DNA from: Maricaulis virginensis
GTDB taxonomy: Bacteria; Pseudomonadota; Alphaproteobacteria; Caulobacterales; Maricaulaceae
NCBI RefSeq assembly: GCF_027922185.1
Contig: NZ_BSFE01000002.1
Location: forward strand, 1-64,000
Direction: 5' to 3'
Length of the DNA stretch: 64,000 bases
Every line of letters begins with the position of its first letter. The stretch's first letter is position 1. Below the pieces are notes generated by a model, which was not told where the DNA came from, ran no database searches, and worked only from the letters and a program-made list of their open reading frames with translations. A program made the position numbers and the translations under genes. This document shows positions 56,179 through 64,000 of the stretch, piece after piece.

Positions 56179-57573
56179 ATGAGGCAGCCTTCTGCAGACG
56201 AACGGCCCCTGATCCGGATCCGGCGCCGGGATACGGCAGCCGTTGCAGCTCTTGGCGCGATCGTCATCCTCTTGTTCTGGATGTTCGGGGAACTCGGCTT
56301 TGTCGAAACCCTCGTCGCCATCGCCACTATAGCAGGACTGTCGACGTTTTATTACCTGACCGTGTCGACCACGCTGAACCCTGCAAGAGGGCCGGATGTG
56401 GATGACAGTGCGCCGGCGCCGGTGGATCCGCAGGCCCGGGCCCAGCACATGCTGGACAGCCTGCCGATTCCTGTCCTGCTGATCGGGGCGGGCGGCCGGA
56501 TCGAACTGGCCAATCCCGCCGCGCGGGAGTTTCTCGGCCTCGGTTCGGCTGCAGGGCATCTGTCGGCCGTGCTGCGCCAGCCGCAGGTGCTTGAAGCGGT
56601 CAGTACGGCGCTGCGCGGCCAGGCCGTCGATCCCGTCGAATACTCCATGATGGCACCGGTCGAGAGCCATGTGCGGGCTTTCGTGGCACCGCTGCGCGCC
56701 GAGGACGACCGGGTCATGCCCTGGCGGGCCATGCTGGTCCTGTCCGACGAAACCTCGATCAAGCGCGCCGACCGCATGCGGGCCGACTTCCTGGCCAATG
56801 CGAGCCACGAGCTGCGCACACCGCTCGCCTCACTGGCGGGCTTCATCGAGACGCTGCGCGGGCATGCCCGCGATGACAGCGAGGCGCGCGAGCGCTTTCT
56901 CGGCATCATGTTCGACCAGACCGAGCGCATGCAGCGTCTGATCAACGATCTCCTGTCCCTGTCGCGGGTCGAGATGGACGAGCACGTGCCGCCCAGCAGC
57001 GAGACGGATCTGGCGGCCCTGGTCGAGGATGCCCGCGACTATCTGCGGCCGCAGCTGGAGGAGAAGGCGATCCGCCTCACCGTCCGCAAGCCCGCCTCGG
57101 CACCCGCCATTGGCGACCGCGACCAGCTGATGGAAGTGCTGCTCAACCTGATCGAGAACGCGATCAAATACTCCCCCGAGGGCTCTGCCGTGCAGATCGA
57201 GATCGCCGGACCGCTGATGCGCGACGAGGCCGAACGTCCCGAGCTGGTGCTGGGCGCCCAGGCGAGCCGGTTGACGCTGGCGGCGCCGGCCTCTGAACCG
57301 CGCGAGCGGTATTTCGCCGTTCGTATCCGCGACGAGGGCAAGGGAATCGAGCGCCGCAACCTGCCGCGCCTGTCGGAACGATTCTATCGCGTCGACGGCC
57401 AGAAGAGCGGCCCGAAGGAGGGAACCGGTCTCGGGCTGGCCATCGTGAAGCATATCGTGAACCGCCACCGCGGTGGCTTCACGGTCGAGAGCGCTCTGGG
57501 CGAAGGGTCTGTATTCTCGGTCTTCTTGCCCGTTCCTGCCGCCGTGCGCGAGCAGGCCCGCGAAAGCGTCTGA
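56179..57573 (+). CDS. phoR: Phosphate sensor histidine kinase PhoR, 464 aa
   Basis: ATG 56179 follows ACGGAG. Two membrane helices (about residues 20-38 and 43-61) are followed by a PAS-type domain (about 85-190, DSLPIPVLLIGAGGRIELAN), the phospho-acceptor His210 in ANASHELRTPLASL, and the ATP domain with NLIENAIKYSP, DEGKGIERRNLPRLSERFYR and GTGLGLAIV. It has the PhoR layout and is immediately before the pst operon. Divergent from the efflux operon. Confidence 0.9.
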   Translation: MRQPSADERPLIRIRRRDTAAVAALGAIVILLFWMFGELGFVETLVAIATIAGLSTFYYLTVSTTLNPARGPDVDDSAPAPVDPQARAQHMLDSLPIPVLLIGAGGRIELANPAAREFLGLGSAAGHLSAVLRQPQVLEAVSTALRGQAVDPVEYSMMAPVESHVRAFVAPLRAEDDRVMPWRAMLVLSDETSIKRADRMRADFLANASHELRTPLASLAGFIETLRGHARDDSEARERFLGIMFDQTERMQRLINDLLSLSRVEMDEHVPPSSETDLAALVEDARDYLRPQLEEKAIRLTVRKPASAPAIGDRDQLMEVLLNLIENAIKYSPEGSAVQIEIAGPLMRDEAERPELVLGAQASRLTLAAPASEPRERYFAVRIRDEGKGIERRNLPRLSERFYRVDGQKSGPKEGTGLGLAIVKHIVNRHRGGFTVESALGEGSVFSVFLPVPAAVREQARESV

Positions 57574-57601
57574 CGGCTGCGTCTGCAGACTGGCCGTGCT
57601 T

Positions 57602-57634
57602 TGTCACAAAACTGTAGCAACTCTGTCATAAACG
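57602..57634 (+). promoter_or_regulatory. Pho box with three 11-bp repeats before pstC
   Basis: Three direct repeats of 11 bases, TGTCACAAAAC, TGTAGCAACTC and TGTCATAAACG, follow each other without gaps. Spacing and TGTCA core match the PhoB binding site. It lies 76 bases before the pstC start and predicts PhoB-controlled expression of pstC-pstA-pstB-phoU-phoB in low phosphate. Confidence 0.85.
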
Positions 57635-57709
57635 GGGGCCGCGACACCCAGTATCTGTCACGCCTGCCGCGCAGCCGGCCCGAAGCCGGACGTCCGAAGG
57701 ACACTTTGA

Positions 57710-59410
57710 ATGTCAGTGATCGCCATCGTTGCTCTCATGGTCATCGTCATGCTGGCGGGCGGATTCTATGTCGGCCGGGCGCGGGCGATCGGCGCCGTGA
57801 ACGGCAATACGGTCCGTCTCCACTCGCTGCCGAACTATCATGGCTATTACGTTGCGATCTGGACCGGCCTGCCGGCTTTCCTGCTGCTGGCGGCCTACGG
57901 TATTTTCGGCGGCCAGGCCGTCGAACGTCTGACCTTTTCCGAGCTTCAGCGCGAAGCCGGCACCCTCAACGCCCGTCTGGAAGAACGTCTTCTGTCGGAT
58001 GCCGAGTATGAGGAATTCCGGGGCGCGGCCCTGCAGCTGCGCGAACGTGTCAACGCCATCGGCGATGACATGCAACGCCTGCGCAGCGCACGCGGCGAGG
58101 AGCGCGATCCTGCCCGTCTCGAGCAGTTGCAGCAGGAGCAGCGCGAGACGCTGAATTCCGCAACGGCAGCCGAAGAGGCCGCGATCGCCCGGCGCGCCGA
58201 ACTGGTCGCAGCCGTCGGCAGCGAGGCCGAGGCCGCCGGCGCGTCGATGCGTCAGCTCGCCGGCTTCGAGCTTGTCCAGGCGCCGCGCGAACAGCGTCAG
58301 CTCTTCCTGTCCGACGCCATGCAGATCGCCAACGGGGCACTGTCCAGCCGCGAGAGCGCCGAGCTGAATGCGGCTGCCCGCATCGTGGCCCGCTATCAGG
58401 ACCGCATCCGCTACTTCGTGGCGGTTCTGGCACTCGCTTTCGCGGCCGGCGGCCTGTTGCGCACACGCGGCCAGGTCGTGCCCGACTTCCGCGCCCGCAA
58501 TCATGTCGAACGGCTGATCACCGGCCTCCTGCTCCTCTCCTCGGTGCTCGCGATCCTGACCACGGTCGGCATCGTCTTCTCGCTGCTGTTCGAGAGCATC
58601 CGTTTCTTCTCGACCGTGCCGGTCTCCGAATTCCTGTTCGGCCTGCAATGGTCGCCGCAGATCGCCCTGCGCGCCGACCAGGTCGGCCAGTCCGGCGCCT
58701 TCGGGGCGGTGCCGCTGTTCGCCGGTACGGCGCTGATCACGCTGATCGCGATGGCAGTGGCCGTGCCGATCGGTCTCCTGTCGGCGATCTACCTGTCCGA
58801 ATATGCGGGCCCGCGCTTCCGGGCGACGGCCAAGCCCGTGCTGGAAATCCTCGCCGGCATCCCGACGGTGGTCTACGGCTTCTTTGCGTTGCTGACGGTG
58901 GGCCCGGCGATCCGCGGCCTGTTCACCTGGCTCGGTTTCGACGATGTGGTGACCCAGAGCGCGCTGTCGGCCGGGCTGGTGATGGGCGTGATGATCATTC
59001 CCTTCATCTCCTCGCTGTCGGACGATGTGATCAATTCCGTGCCGCAGACGCTGCGCGACGGCTCCTATGCCATGGGCGCGACCCGTTCGGAGACCATCAC
59101 CCGCGTGGTGATGCCGGCGGCCCTGCCGGGTATTGTCGGCGCGATCCTGCTGGCCGTGTCGCGCGCGGTGGGCGAGACCATGATCGTCGTCATGGCCGCG
59201 GGCCAGGGCGCCAATCTGACCGCAAACCCGCTGGAATCGGTGACCACCATCACCGTTCAGATCGTCATGCTGCTGACAGGCGACCAGGAATTCGACAGTC
59301 CCAAGACCCTGTCGGCCTTTGCGCTGGGTCTCGTCCTGTTCGTCATCACCCTGATCATGAATGTCATCGCCCTGCGCGTGGTGCAGAGATACCGGGAAAA
59401 ATATGACTGA
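57710..59410 (+). CDS. pstC: Phosphate ABC transporter permease PstC, long form, 566 aa
   Basis: An extra N-terminal part with two membrane segments (about residues 3-20 and 40-60) and a long Glu/Arg-rich coiled region (about 85-215) precedes the usual permease of about 310 residues (ILAGIPTVVYGFFALLT, FVITLIMNVIALRVVQ). Long PstC of this kind is common in alphaproteobacteria. It overlaps pstA by 8 bases. The Pho box lies upstream. Confidence 0.93.
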   Translation: MSVIAIVALMVIVMLAGGFYVGRARAIGAVNGNTVRLHSLPNYHGYYVAIWTGLPAFLLLAAYGIFGGQAVERLTFSELQREAGTLNARLEERLLSDAEYEEFRGAALQLRERVNAIGDDMQRLRSARGEERDPARLEQLQQEQRETLNSATAAEEAAIARRAELVAAVGSEAEAAGASMRQLAGFELVQAPREQRQLFLSDAMQIANGALSSRESAELNAAARIVARYQDRIRYFVAVLALAFAAGGLLRTRGQVVPDFRARNHVERLITGLLLLSSVLAILTTVGIVFSLLFESIRFFSTVPVSEFLFGLQWSPQIALRADQVGQSGAFGAVPLFAGTALITLIAMAVAVPIGLLSAIYLSEYAGPRFRATAKPVLEILAGIPTVVYGFFALLTVGPAIRGLFTWLGFDDVVTQSALSAGLVMGVMIIPFISSLSDDVINSVPQTLRDGSYAMGATRSETITRVVMPAALPGIVGAILLAVSRAVGETMIVVMAAGQGANLTANPLESVTTITVQIVMLLTGDQEFDSPKTLSAFALGLVLFVITLIMNVIALRVVQRYREKYD

Positions 59411-61148
59411 TACGTCCGACACCACGTCCATTCGCGATGCGGTGAGCCGTCAATTGCCGCGACGCTACCGGGCCGAGCTGCGCTTCCGCGCGGCCGGACT
59501 GGCAGCCGTGGCGTCGGCCGTGGGCATCCTGGTGATCCTGCTGATCTCGATCCTGTCGCAGGGTCTGCCCGCCTTCACCGTCAACCAGCTGGTCCTGCCG
59601 GTGCATCTCGACCGCTCCATGGTCGATCCGGAGGGCGATGCCAGCGAGGCGTCGCTGCGCCGCGGTGCCTACAGCCGCGTTCTCCAGGACGCGATCCGGG
59701 CCGAATTCCCCGAGGTCACGGCGCGCCGTGACCTGCGCAACCTGTTCGGTCTCTACACCCCGCTCAATGCGACCCGGCTGATGGATGCCGTCCTGGCCGA
59801 CCCGTCGCTGGTCGGCGAGACCTACACTTTCCGGATGCCGATCGCCGACGATCTCGACCTTTACCTCAAGGGCCGGCTCGTCGAGGACCGGACGCTGGCA
59901 ACCGGCGGACTTCTCACGATCAGTGCCGATGGCGATGCCCTGGCGCTGAATTCCAGCGCGCCGGACTTCGAGAGTCTGGTCGAGGACGCAATGGCGACCA
60001 TGCGGGCCGAGGCCACGGCGCTCGATGCGCGGGCTGCACGGGCGCGCAATCTCGCAGCCGAGCTTGAGGGGAGCGATGCCGAGGATGCGCTCTATGAAGC
60101 CGGGCGCCTGTCTGCCCAGGCGCAGGCCTTGCGCGAGGAACTGGCCGAGAATGATGGCCGGATCGAGCTGAACCGCGACCTGCCGACCATCCTTGTCGAG
60201 CTCAGCGGTGTCGCCGTCCGGCTGACCGCGCTCGGCGCCGATGGCCGCACGGCCAGCGGCGAGGCGATGCTGGGCGATGCGTCGGACATCTCCGGGGCGT
60301 CGGACTGGACGCTCTACGTGATCGACACGCCGGAAAGCCGCCGCCGGGTCTCCGACCAGGCCATCGTCTGGACGCGGGCGCTGGAGGCGCGCGGTCTCGT
60401 GCGTACCGATTTCAACACCTATCTCTTCACCAATGCCGACAGCCGGGAGCCGGAACTGGCGGGTGTGAAGGGCGCGCTGTTCGGGTCGATCCTGACCATG
60501 CTGATCGTGATCTGCCTGTCAGTGCCGGTCGGTGTGTTCACCGCGATCTATCTGGAAGAATACGCGCCGAAGAACCGGCTGACCGACTTCATCGAAGTCA
60601 ACATCAACAATCTGGCCGCCGTGCCGTCCATCGTGTTCGGCCTGCTGGGCCTCGCGGTCTTCATCAACGCCTTCGGCCTGCCGCGCTCGGCACCGCTGGT
60701 GGGCGGTCTGGTGCTCTCGCTGATGACGCTGCCGACCGTGATCATCGCATCGCGTGCGGCTCTGAAGGCCGTGCCGCAATCGATCCGCCAGGCCGCGCTC
60801 GCAGTTGGCGCATCGAAGACCCAGTCCGTGTTCCATCACGTCCTGCCGCTCGCCGCGCCGGGCATCCTCACCGGTTCGATCATCGGCCTGGCCCAGGCGC
60901 TGGGTGAAACCGCGCCGCTCCTGATGATCGGCATGGTCGCCTTCATCGCCGACGCGCCGACGCTGGGCCTGGAAGGCCTCACCCAGCCGGCGACCGTGAT
61001 GCCCGTGCAGGTCTTCCTGTGGTCCGACGGTGCCGAGCGGGCCTTCGAGGCGCGCACCGCGGCCGCCATTCTTGTTCTTCTGGCGCTGATGATCGGCTTC
61101 AATGCCCTGGCGATCTATCTGCGCCGCCGTTTCGAGCGGAGATGGTAA
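59403..61148 (+). CDS. pstA: Phosphate ABC transporter permease PstA, long form, 581 aa
   Basis: ATG 59403 lies inside the end of pstC. Between the first membrane helix (about residues 40-60) and the permease core there is a large periplasmic insert (about 65-340) with helical coiled parts; the core has the usual EEYAPKNRLTDFIEVNINNL and VPSIVFGLLGLAVF. Its size is much larger than E. coli PstA, as in other alphaproteobacterial long forms. Confidence 0.93.
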   Translation: MTDTSDTTSIRDAVSRQLPRRYRAELRFRAAGLAAVASAVGILVILLISILSQGLPAFTVNQLVLPVHLDRSMVDPEGDASEASLRRGAYSRVLQDAIRAEFPEVTARRDLRNLFGLYTPLNATRLMDAVLADPSLVGETYTFRMPIADDLDLYLKGRLVEDRTLATGGLLTISADGDALALNSSAPDFESLVEDAMATMRAEATALDARAARARNLAAELEGSDAEDALYEAGRLSAQAQALREELAENDGRIELNRDLPTILVELSGVAVRLTALGADGRTASGEAMLGDASDISGASDWTLYVIDTPESRRRVSDQAIVWTRALEARGLVRTDFNTYLFTNADSREPELAGVKGALFGSILTMLIVICLSVPVGVFTAIYLEEYAPKNRLTDFIEVNINNLAAVPSIVFGLLGLAVFINAFGLPRSAPLVGGLVLSLMTLPTVIIASRAALKAVPQSIRQAALAVGASKTQSVFHHVLPLAAPGILTGSIIGLAQALGETAPLLMIGMVAFIADAPTLGLEGLTQPATVMPVQVFLWSDGAERAFEARTAAAILVLLALMIGFNALAIYLRRRFERRW

Positions 61149-61152
61149 CCCC

Positions 61153-61968
<816 letters not shown>

Positions 61969-61997
61969 GGGCTGGCGCCAGATGAGGAGGTAGCGCA

Positions 61998-62684
61998 ATG
62001 GCGCTGTCCAAGACCGCACATATCGTCACCGCCTACGGCGAGGAGCTCGACCAGCTGGCCGACGAACTCGCCCGCATGGGCGGCATGGTGGAGACCCAGC
62101 TGGAAACAGCGCTTGCTGCCATTGTCCGCCGCGATGCCAGCCTCGTTGCCGGCGTGCGCGAGCGCGAGAAGCAGGTCAATGCCATGCAGGACGATGTCGA
62201 AAAGCGCGTGCTGCGCCTTTTCGCGCTGCGCCAGCCGCTGGCCACCGATCTGCGCATGACGATCTCCGCGCTGAAGATCGCCAATGATCTCGAACGCGTC
62301 GGCGATCTGGCCAAGAATATCGCCTACCGCGCGGAAGACCTGGCCGAATATGCACCGCTCTCCCTGCTCGACCAGGTCGAGCGGCTCGGCGCGATCGTCG
62401 TGAAGCAGCTGCACGAAGTGCTCGATGCCCTGTCCTCGGCCGATGTCGAACCGGCAATCCGGGTCTGGCGCACCGATGACGAGGTCGACGAACGCTACAA
62501 CGCGCTTGTGCGGCAGATGCTGATGAGCATGACCGAAGACCCGGGCCAGGTGGAGCCGGGTGTTCACATCCTTTTTGTGGCGAAGAATCTCGAACGTATC
62601 GGCGACCACGCGACGAATGTCGCCGAGGCTGTGCACTTCATGGTGACGGCCGGGCCGCTCGAGGCGGACGACGCCAAATCTTGA
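61998..62684 (+). CDS. phoU: Phosphate signalling protein PhoU, 228 aa
   Basis: A strong GAGGAGG precedes the ATG. The protein is two repeats of a three-helix bundle; metal-binding-like EKQVNAMQDDVEKRVLRL and its counterpart DDEVDERYNALVRQML are in the right places, and NDLERVGDLAKNI plus NLERIGDHATNV mark the two ends. It links the transporter state to PhoR. Confidence 0.96.
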   Translation: MALSKTAHIVTAYGEELDQLADELARMGGMVETQLETALAAIVRRDASLVAGVREREKQVNAMQDDVEKRVLRLFALRQPLATDLRMTISALKIANDLERVGDLAKNIAYRAEDLAEYAPLSLLDQVERLGAIVVKQLHEVLDALSSADVEPAIRVWRTDDEVDERYNALVRQMLMSMTEDPGQVEPGVHILFVAKNLERIGDHATNVAEAVHFMVTAGPLEADDAKS

Positions 62685-62709
62685 TGACCTTGATCGTGGA
62701 GACGGAACG

Positions 62710-63399
62710 ATGAAGCCTCAAGTTCTCGTGGTCGAAGACGAAGACGCCCTCGCCACCCTGTTGCAGTACAATCTGGAAAAGGAAGGTTATCAGGTCTCCG
62801 TCGCCGGCGACGGCGAGGACGCCCTGATCCAGGCCGAGGAGACCACGCCGGACCTGGTGCTCGTCGACTGGATGCTGCCCAAGGTTTCCGGGATCGAGGT
62901 GTGCCGCCGCCTGCGCGGCCGCCAGGAAACCGCCAATGTGCCGATCATCATGCTGACGGCGCGCGGCGAGGAGACCGACCGGGTACGCGGGCTCGATACC
63001 GGCGCTGACGACTATGTCGTGAAACCCTTCTCCATGACCGAGCTCTTTGCCCGTATCCGCGCCGTGCTGCGCCGGATCCGCCCGGGCCTTGCCGAGGATG
63101 TGATCACCGCCGGTGACATCACGATGGATCGCGTCGCGCACCGCGTGAAACGCTCCGACCGTGAAATCCATCTCGGGCCGACGGAATTCCGCCTGCTGGA
63201 CTATCTCATGCAGCATCCCGGCCGGGTTTTCTCGCGCGAACAATTGCTCGACGCGGTCTGGGGTTCGGATGTCTATGTCGAGGCCCGCACGGTGGACGTC
63301 CATGTCGGCCGCTTGCGCAAGGCGCTGAACACCAAGGAAGAGCGCGATCCCATCCGCACGGTGCGCTCGGCGGGCTACGCTTTCGACGTCAACGCCTGA
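62710..63399 (+). CDS. phoB: Phosphate response regulator PhoB, 229 aa
   Basis: The receiver domain has VVEDEDALATLL and the phospho-acceptor Asp53 in LVLVDWMLPK, with Thr and Lys in ITLTARG-like (IIMLTARG) and VVKPFS. A winged-helix effector domain of OmpR type (about residues 130-225) follows with TEFRLLDYLMQHPGRVFSRE. It is the last gene of the Pho operon and would bind the box at 57602-57634. Its end overlaps the LysR gene on the other strand by 25 bases. Confidence 0.95.
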   Translation: MKPQVLVVEDEDALATLLQYNLEKEGYQVSVAGDGEDALIQAEETTPDLVLVDWMLPKVSGIEVCRRLRGRQETANVPIIMLTARGEETDRVRGLDTGADDYVVKPFSMTELFARIRAVLRRIRPGLAEDVITAGDITMDRVAHRVKRSDREIHLGPTEFRLLDYLMQHPGRVFSREQLLDAVWGSDVYVEARTVDVHVGRLRKALNTKEERDPIRTVRSAGYAFDVNA

Positions 63400-64000
63400 G
63401 CGTCCGCGTATTCGGCGACCAGAAAGTCGATGAGCGCGCGCACTTTCGGCGCGCGCTCGCGATGGGCGGGATAGACGGCATGAATATGCTGGTCGTCGAC
63501 ATGCCAGTCCGGCAGGAGGCGCTGCAGTCTGCCCCCGGCCAGTGGCGCACTGGCGACGAAATCCGGCAAAAGGACAATGCCGCAGCCCGCGATCGCCGCA
63601 GTGCACAGCGCAATCGAGTTATTGATGCGCTGATTGCCGCCGACGACAATCTCGACCGTCTCGCCGCCGCGCCGGAAGACCCAGCTGTTCGGCTGTGCCG
63701 CCATTGTGAAGACGAGGCAGTTGTGGCCGGTCAGCGCCTCGGGCGTCTCCGGCGTTCCGTGGCGGGCCAGATACGCGTCTGAAGCACACAAGAGGCGGTG
63801 CAGCGGCCGCAGGCGCCGCGCCTTCAGGCTTGAATCGGGCAGGGGGCCGCTGCCGCGCAGTGCCACATCGAACCCGTCCTCCAGAAGATCGGCCTGCCGG
63901 TCGTTGAACTCGATATCGAGGACCAGCTCCGGATAGCGCTGCTGGAAGCGCGGCAACCGCTCGGCCAGGTCCGTCAGTCCGAAGGACATGGGGGCGGAGA
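63375..64000 (-). CDS. LysR-family regulator, C-terminal part only (cut by window end)
   Basis: The visible part, about 208 residues, is the effector domain: SAPMSFGLTDLAERLPRFQQ at the start of the fold, FDVALRGSGPLPDSSLKARR, then GCGIVLLPDFVASAPLAGGR and a short end. The helix-turn-helix half must lie beyond 64000. It is convergent with phoB; the two stops overlap. Its effector and target genes cannot be told. Confidence 0.9.
   Translation of the reverse strand, partial: SAPMSFGLTDLAERLPRFQQRYPELVLDIEFNDRQADLLEDGFDVALRGSGPLPDSSLKARRLRPLHRLLCASDAYLARHGTPETPEALTGHNCLVFTMAAQPNSWVFRRGGETVEIVVGGNQRINNSIALCTAAIAGCGIVLLPDFVASAPLAGGRLQRLLPDWHVDDQHIHAVYPAHRERAPKVRALIDFLVAEYADAQALTSKA

Overview
The window looks like chromosomal DNA of a GC-rich marine alphaproteobacterium. 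This is inferred from gene content only: a TPP-riboswitch thiC, an N-acetylglutaminylglutamine amide (NAGGN) osmolyte operon, a DUF481 outer-membrane protein, a phoR-pst-phoU-phoB cluster in alphaproteobacterial style with long PstC and PstA, and an array of M13 peptidases. Hyphomonadales or Maricaulales relatives are my best guess, not a demonstrated identity.

Layout. 1-1514: small and hypothetical genes and a PH-like membrane protein. 1563-4179: a TPP riboswitch, a HEAT-like gene and thiC. 4212-6592: an AT-richer accessory pocket with a two-TM protein convergent to a two-gene unit (unknown 198-aa protein, then a PIN-domain protein), followed by a gene-free stretch with a perfect 26-bp inverted repeat. 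7192-14260: secreted small proteins, an XRE membrane regulator, a YkgJ-type protein, DUF481, gamma-glutamyltranspeptidase and a P1-family self-processing peptidase.

14366-26925: an integrated element of about 12.5 kb in tRNA-Arg(ACG). It is bounded by a 52-bp direct repeat of the tRNA 3' part and carries, in order, an AlpA-like protein, a HUH-type Rep with a probable frameshift, an iteron-rich region that could be an origin, three small regulatory or membrane genes, a type I restriction-modification system (hsdM, hsdS, hsdR) with a toxin-antitoxin pair inside it, and a tyrosine integrase. Matching 23-bp repeats lie inside both ends and may be integrase arm sites.

26926-31315: tandem 102-bp repeats, a gene-free stretch with an isolated terminator, a chemoreceptor followed closely by an outer-membrane channel protein, and a DJ-1-like gene. 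31573-36327: the overlapping three-gene NAGGN operon. 36441-43266: an MFS transporter, an Lrp-family regulator divergent from a class V aminotransferase, a GGCT-like gene, a repeat-rich secreted protein and a DUF819 membrane protein. 43399-49885: three consecutive M13 metallopeptidase genes, each with its own terminator. 49986-55902: an OMF-MFP-RND tripartite efflux operon. 56179-63399: phoR, then a three-repeat Pho box before pstC-pstA-pstB-phoU-phoB. 63375-64000: the 3' part of a LysR gene cut by the window end.

The parts most worth attention are the tRNA-Arg element (possible new kind of mobilizable restriction island) and the PIN plus unknown gene pair at 4986-6592.
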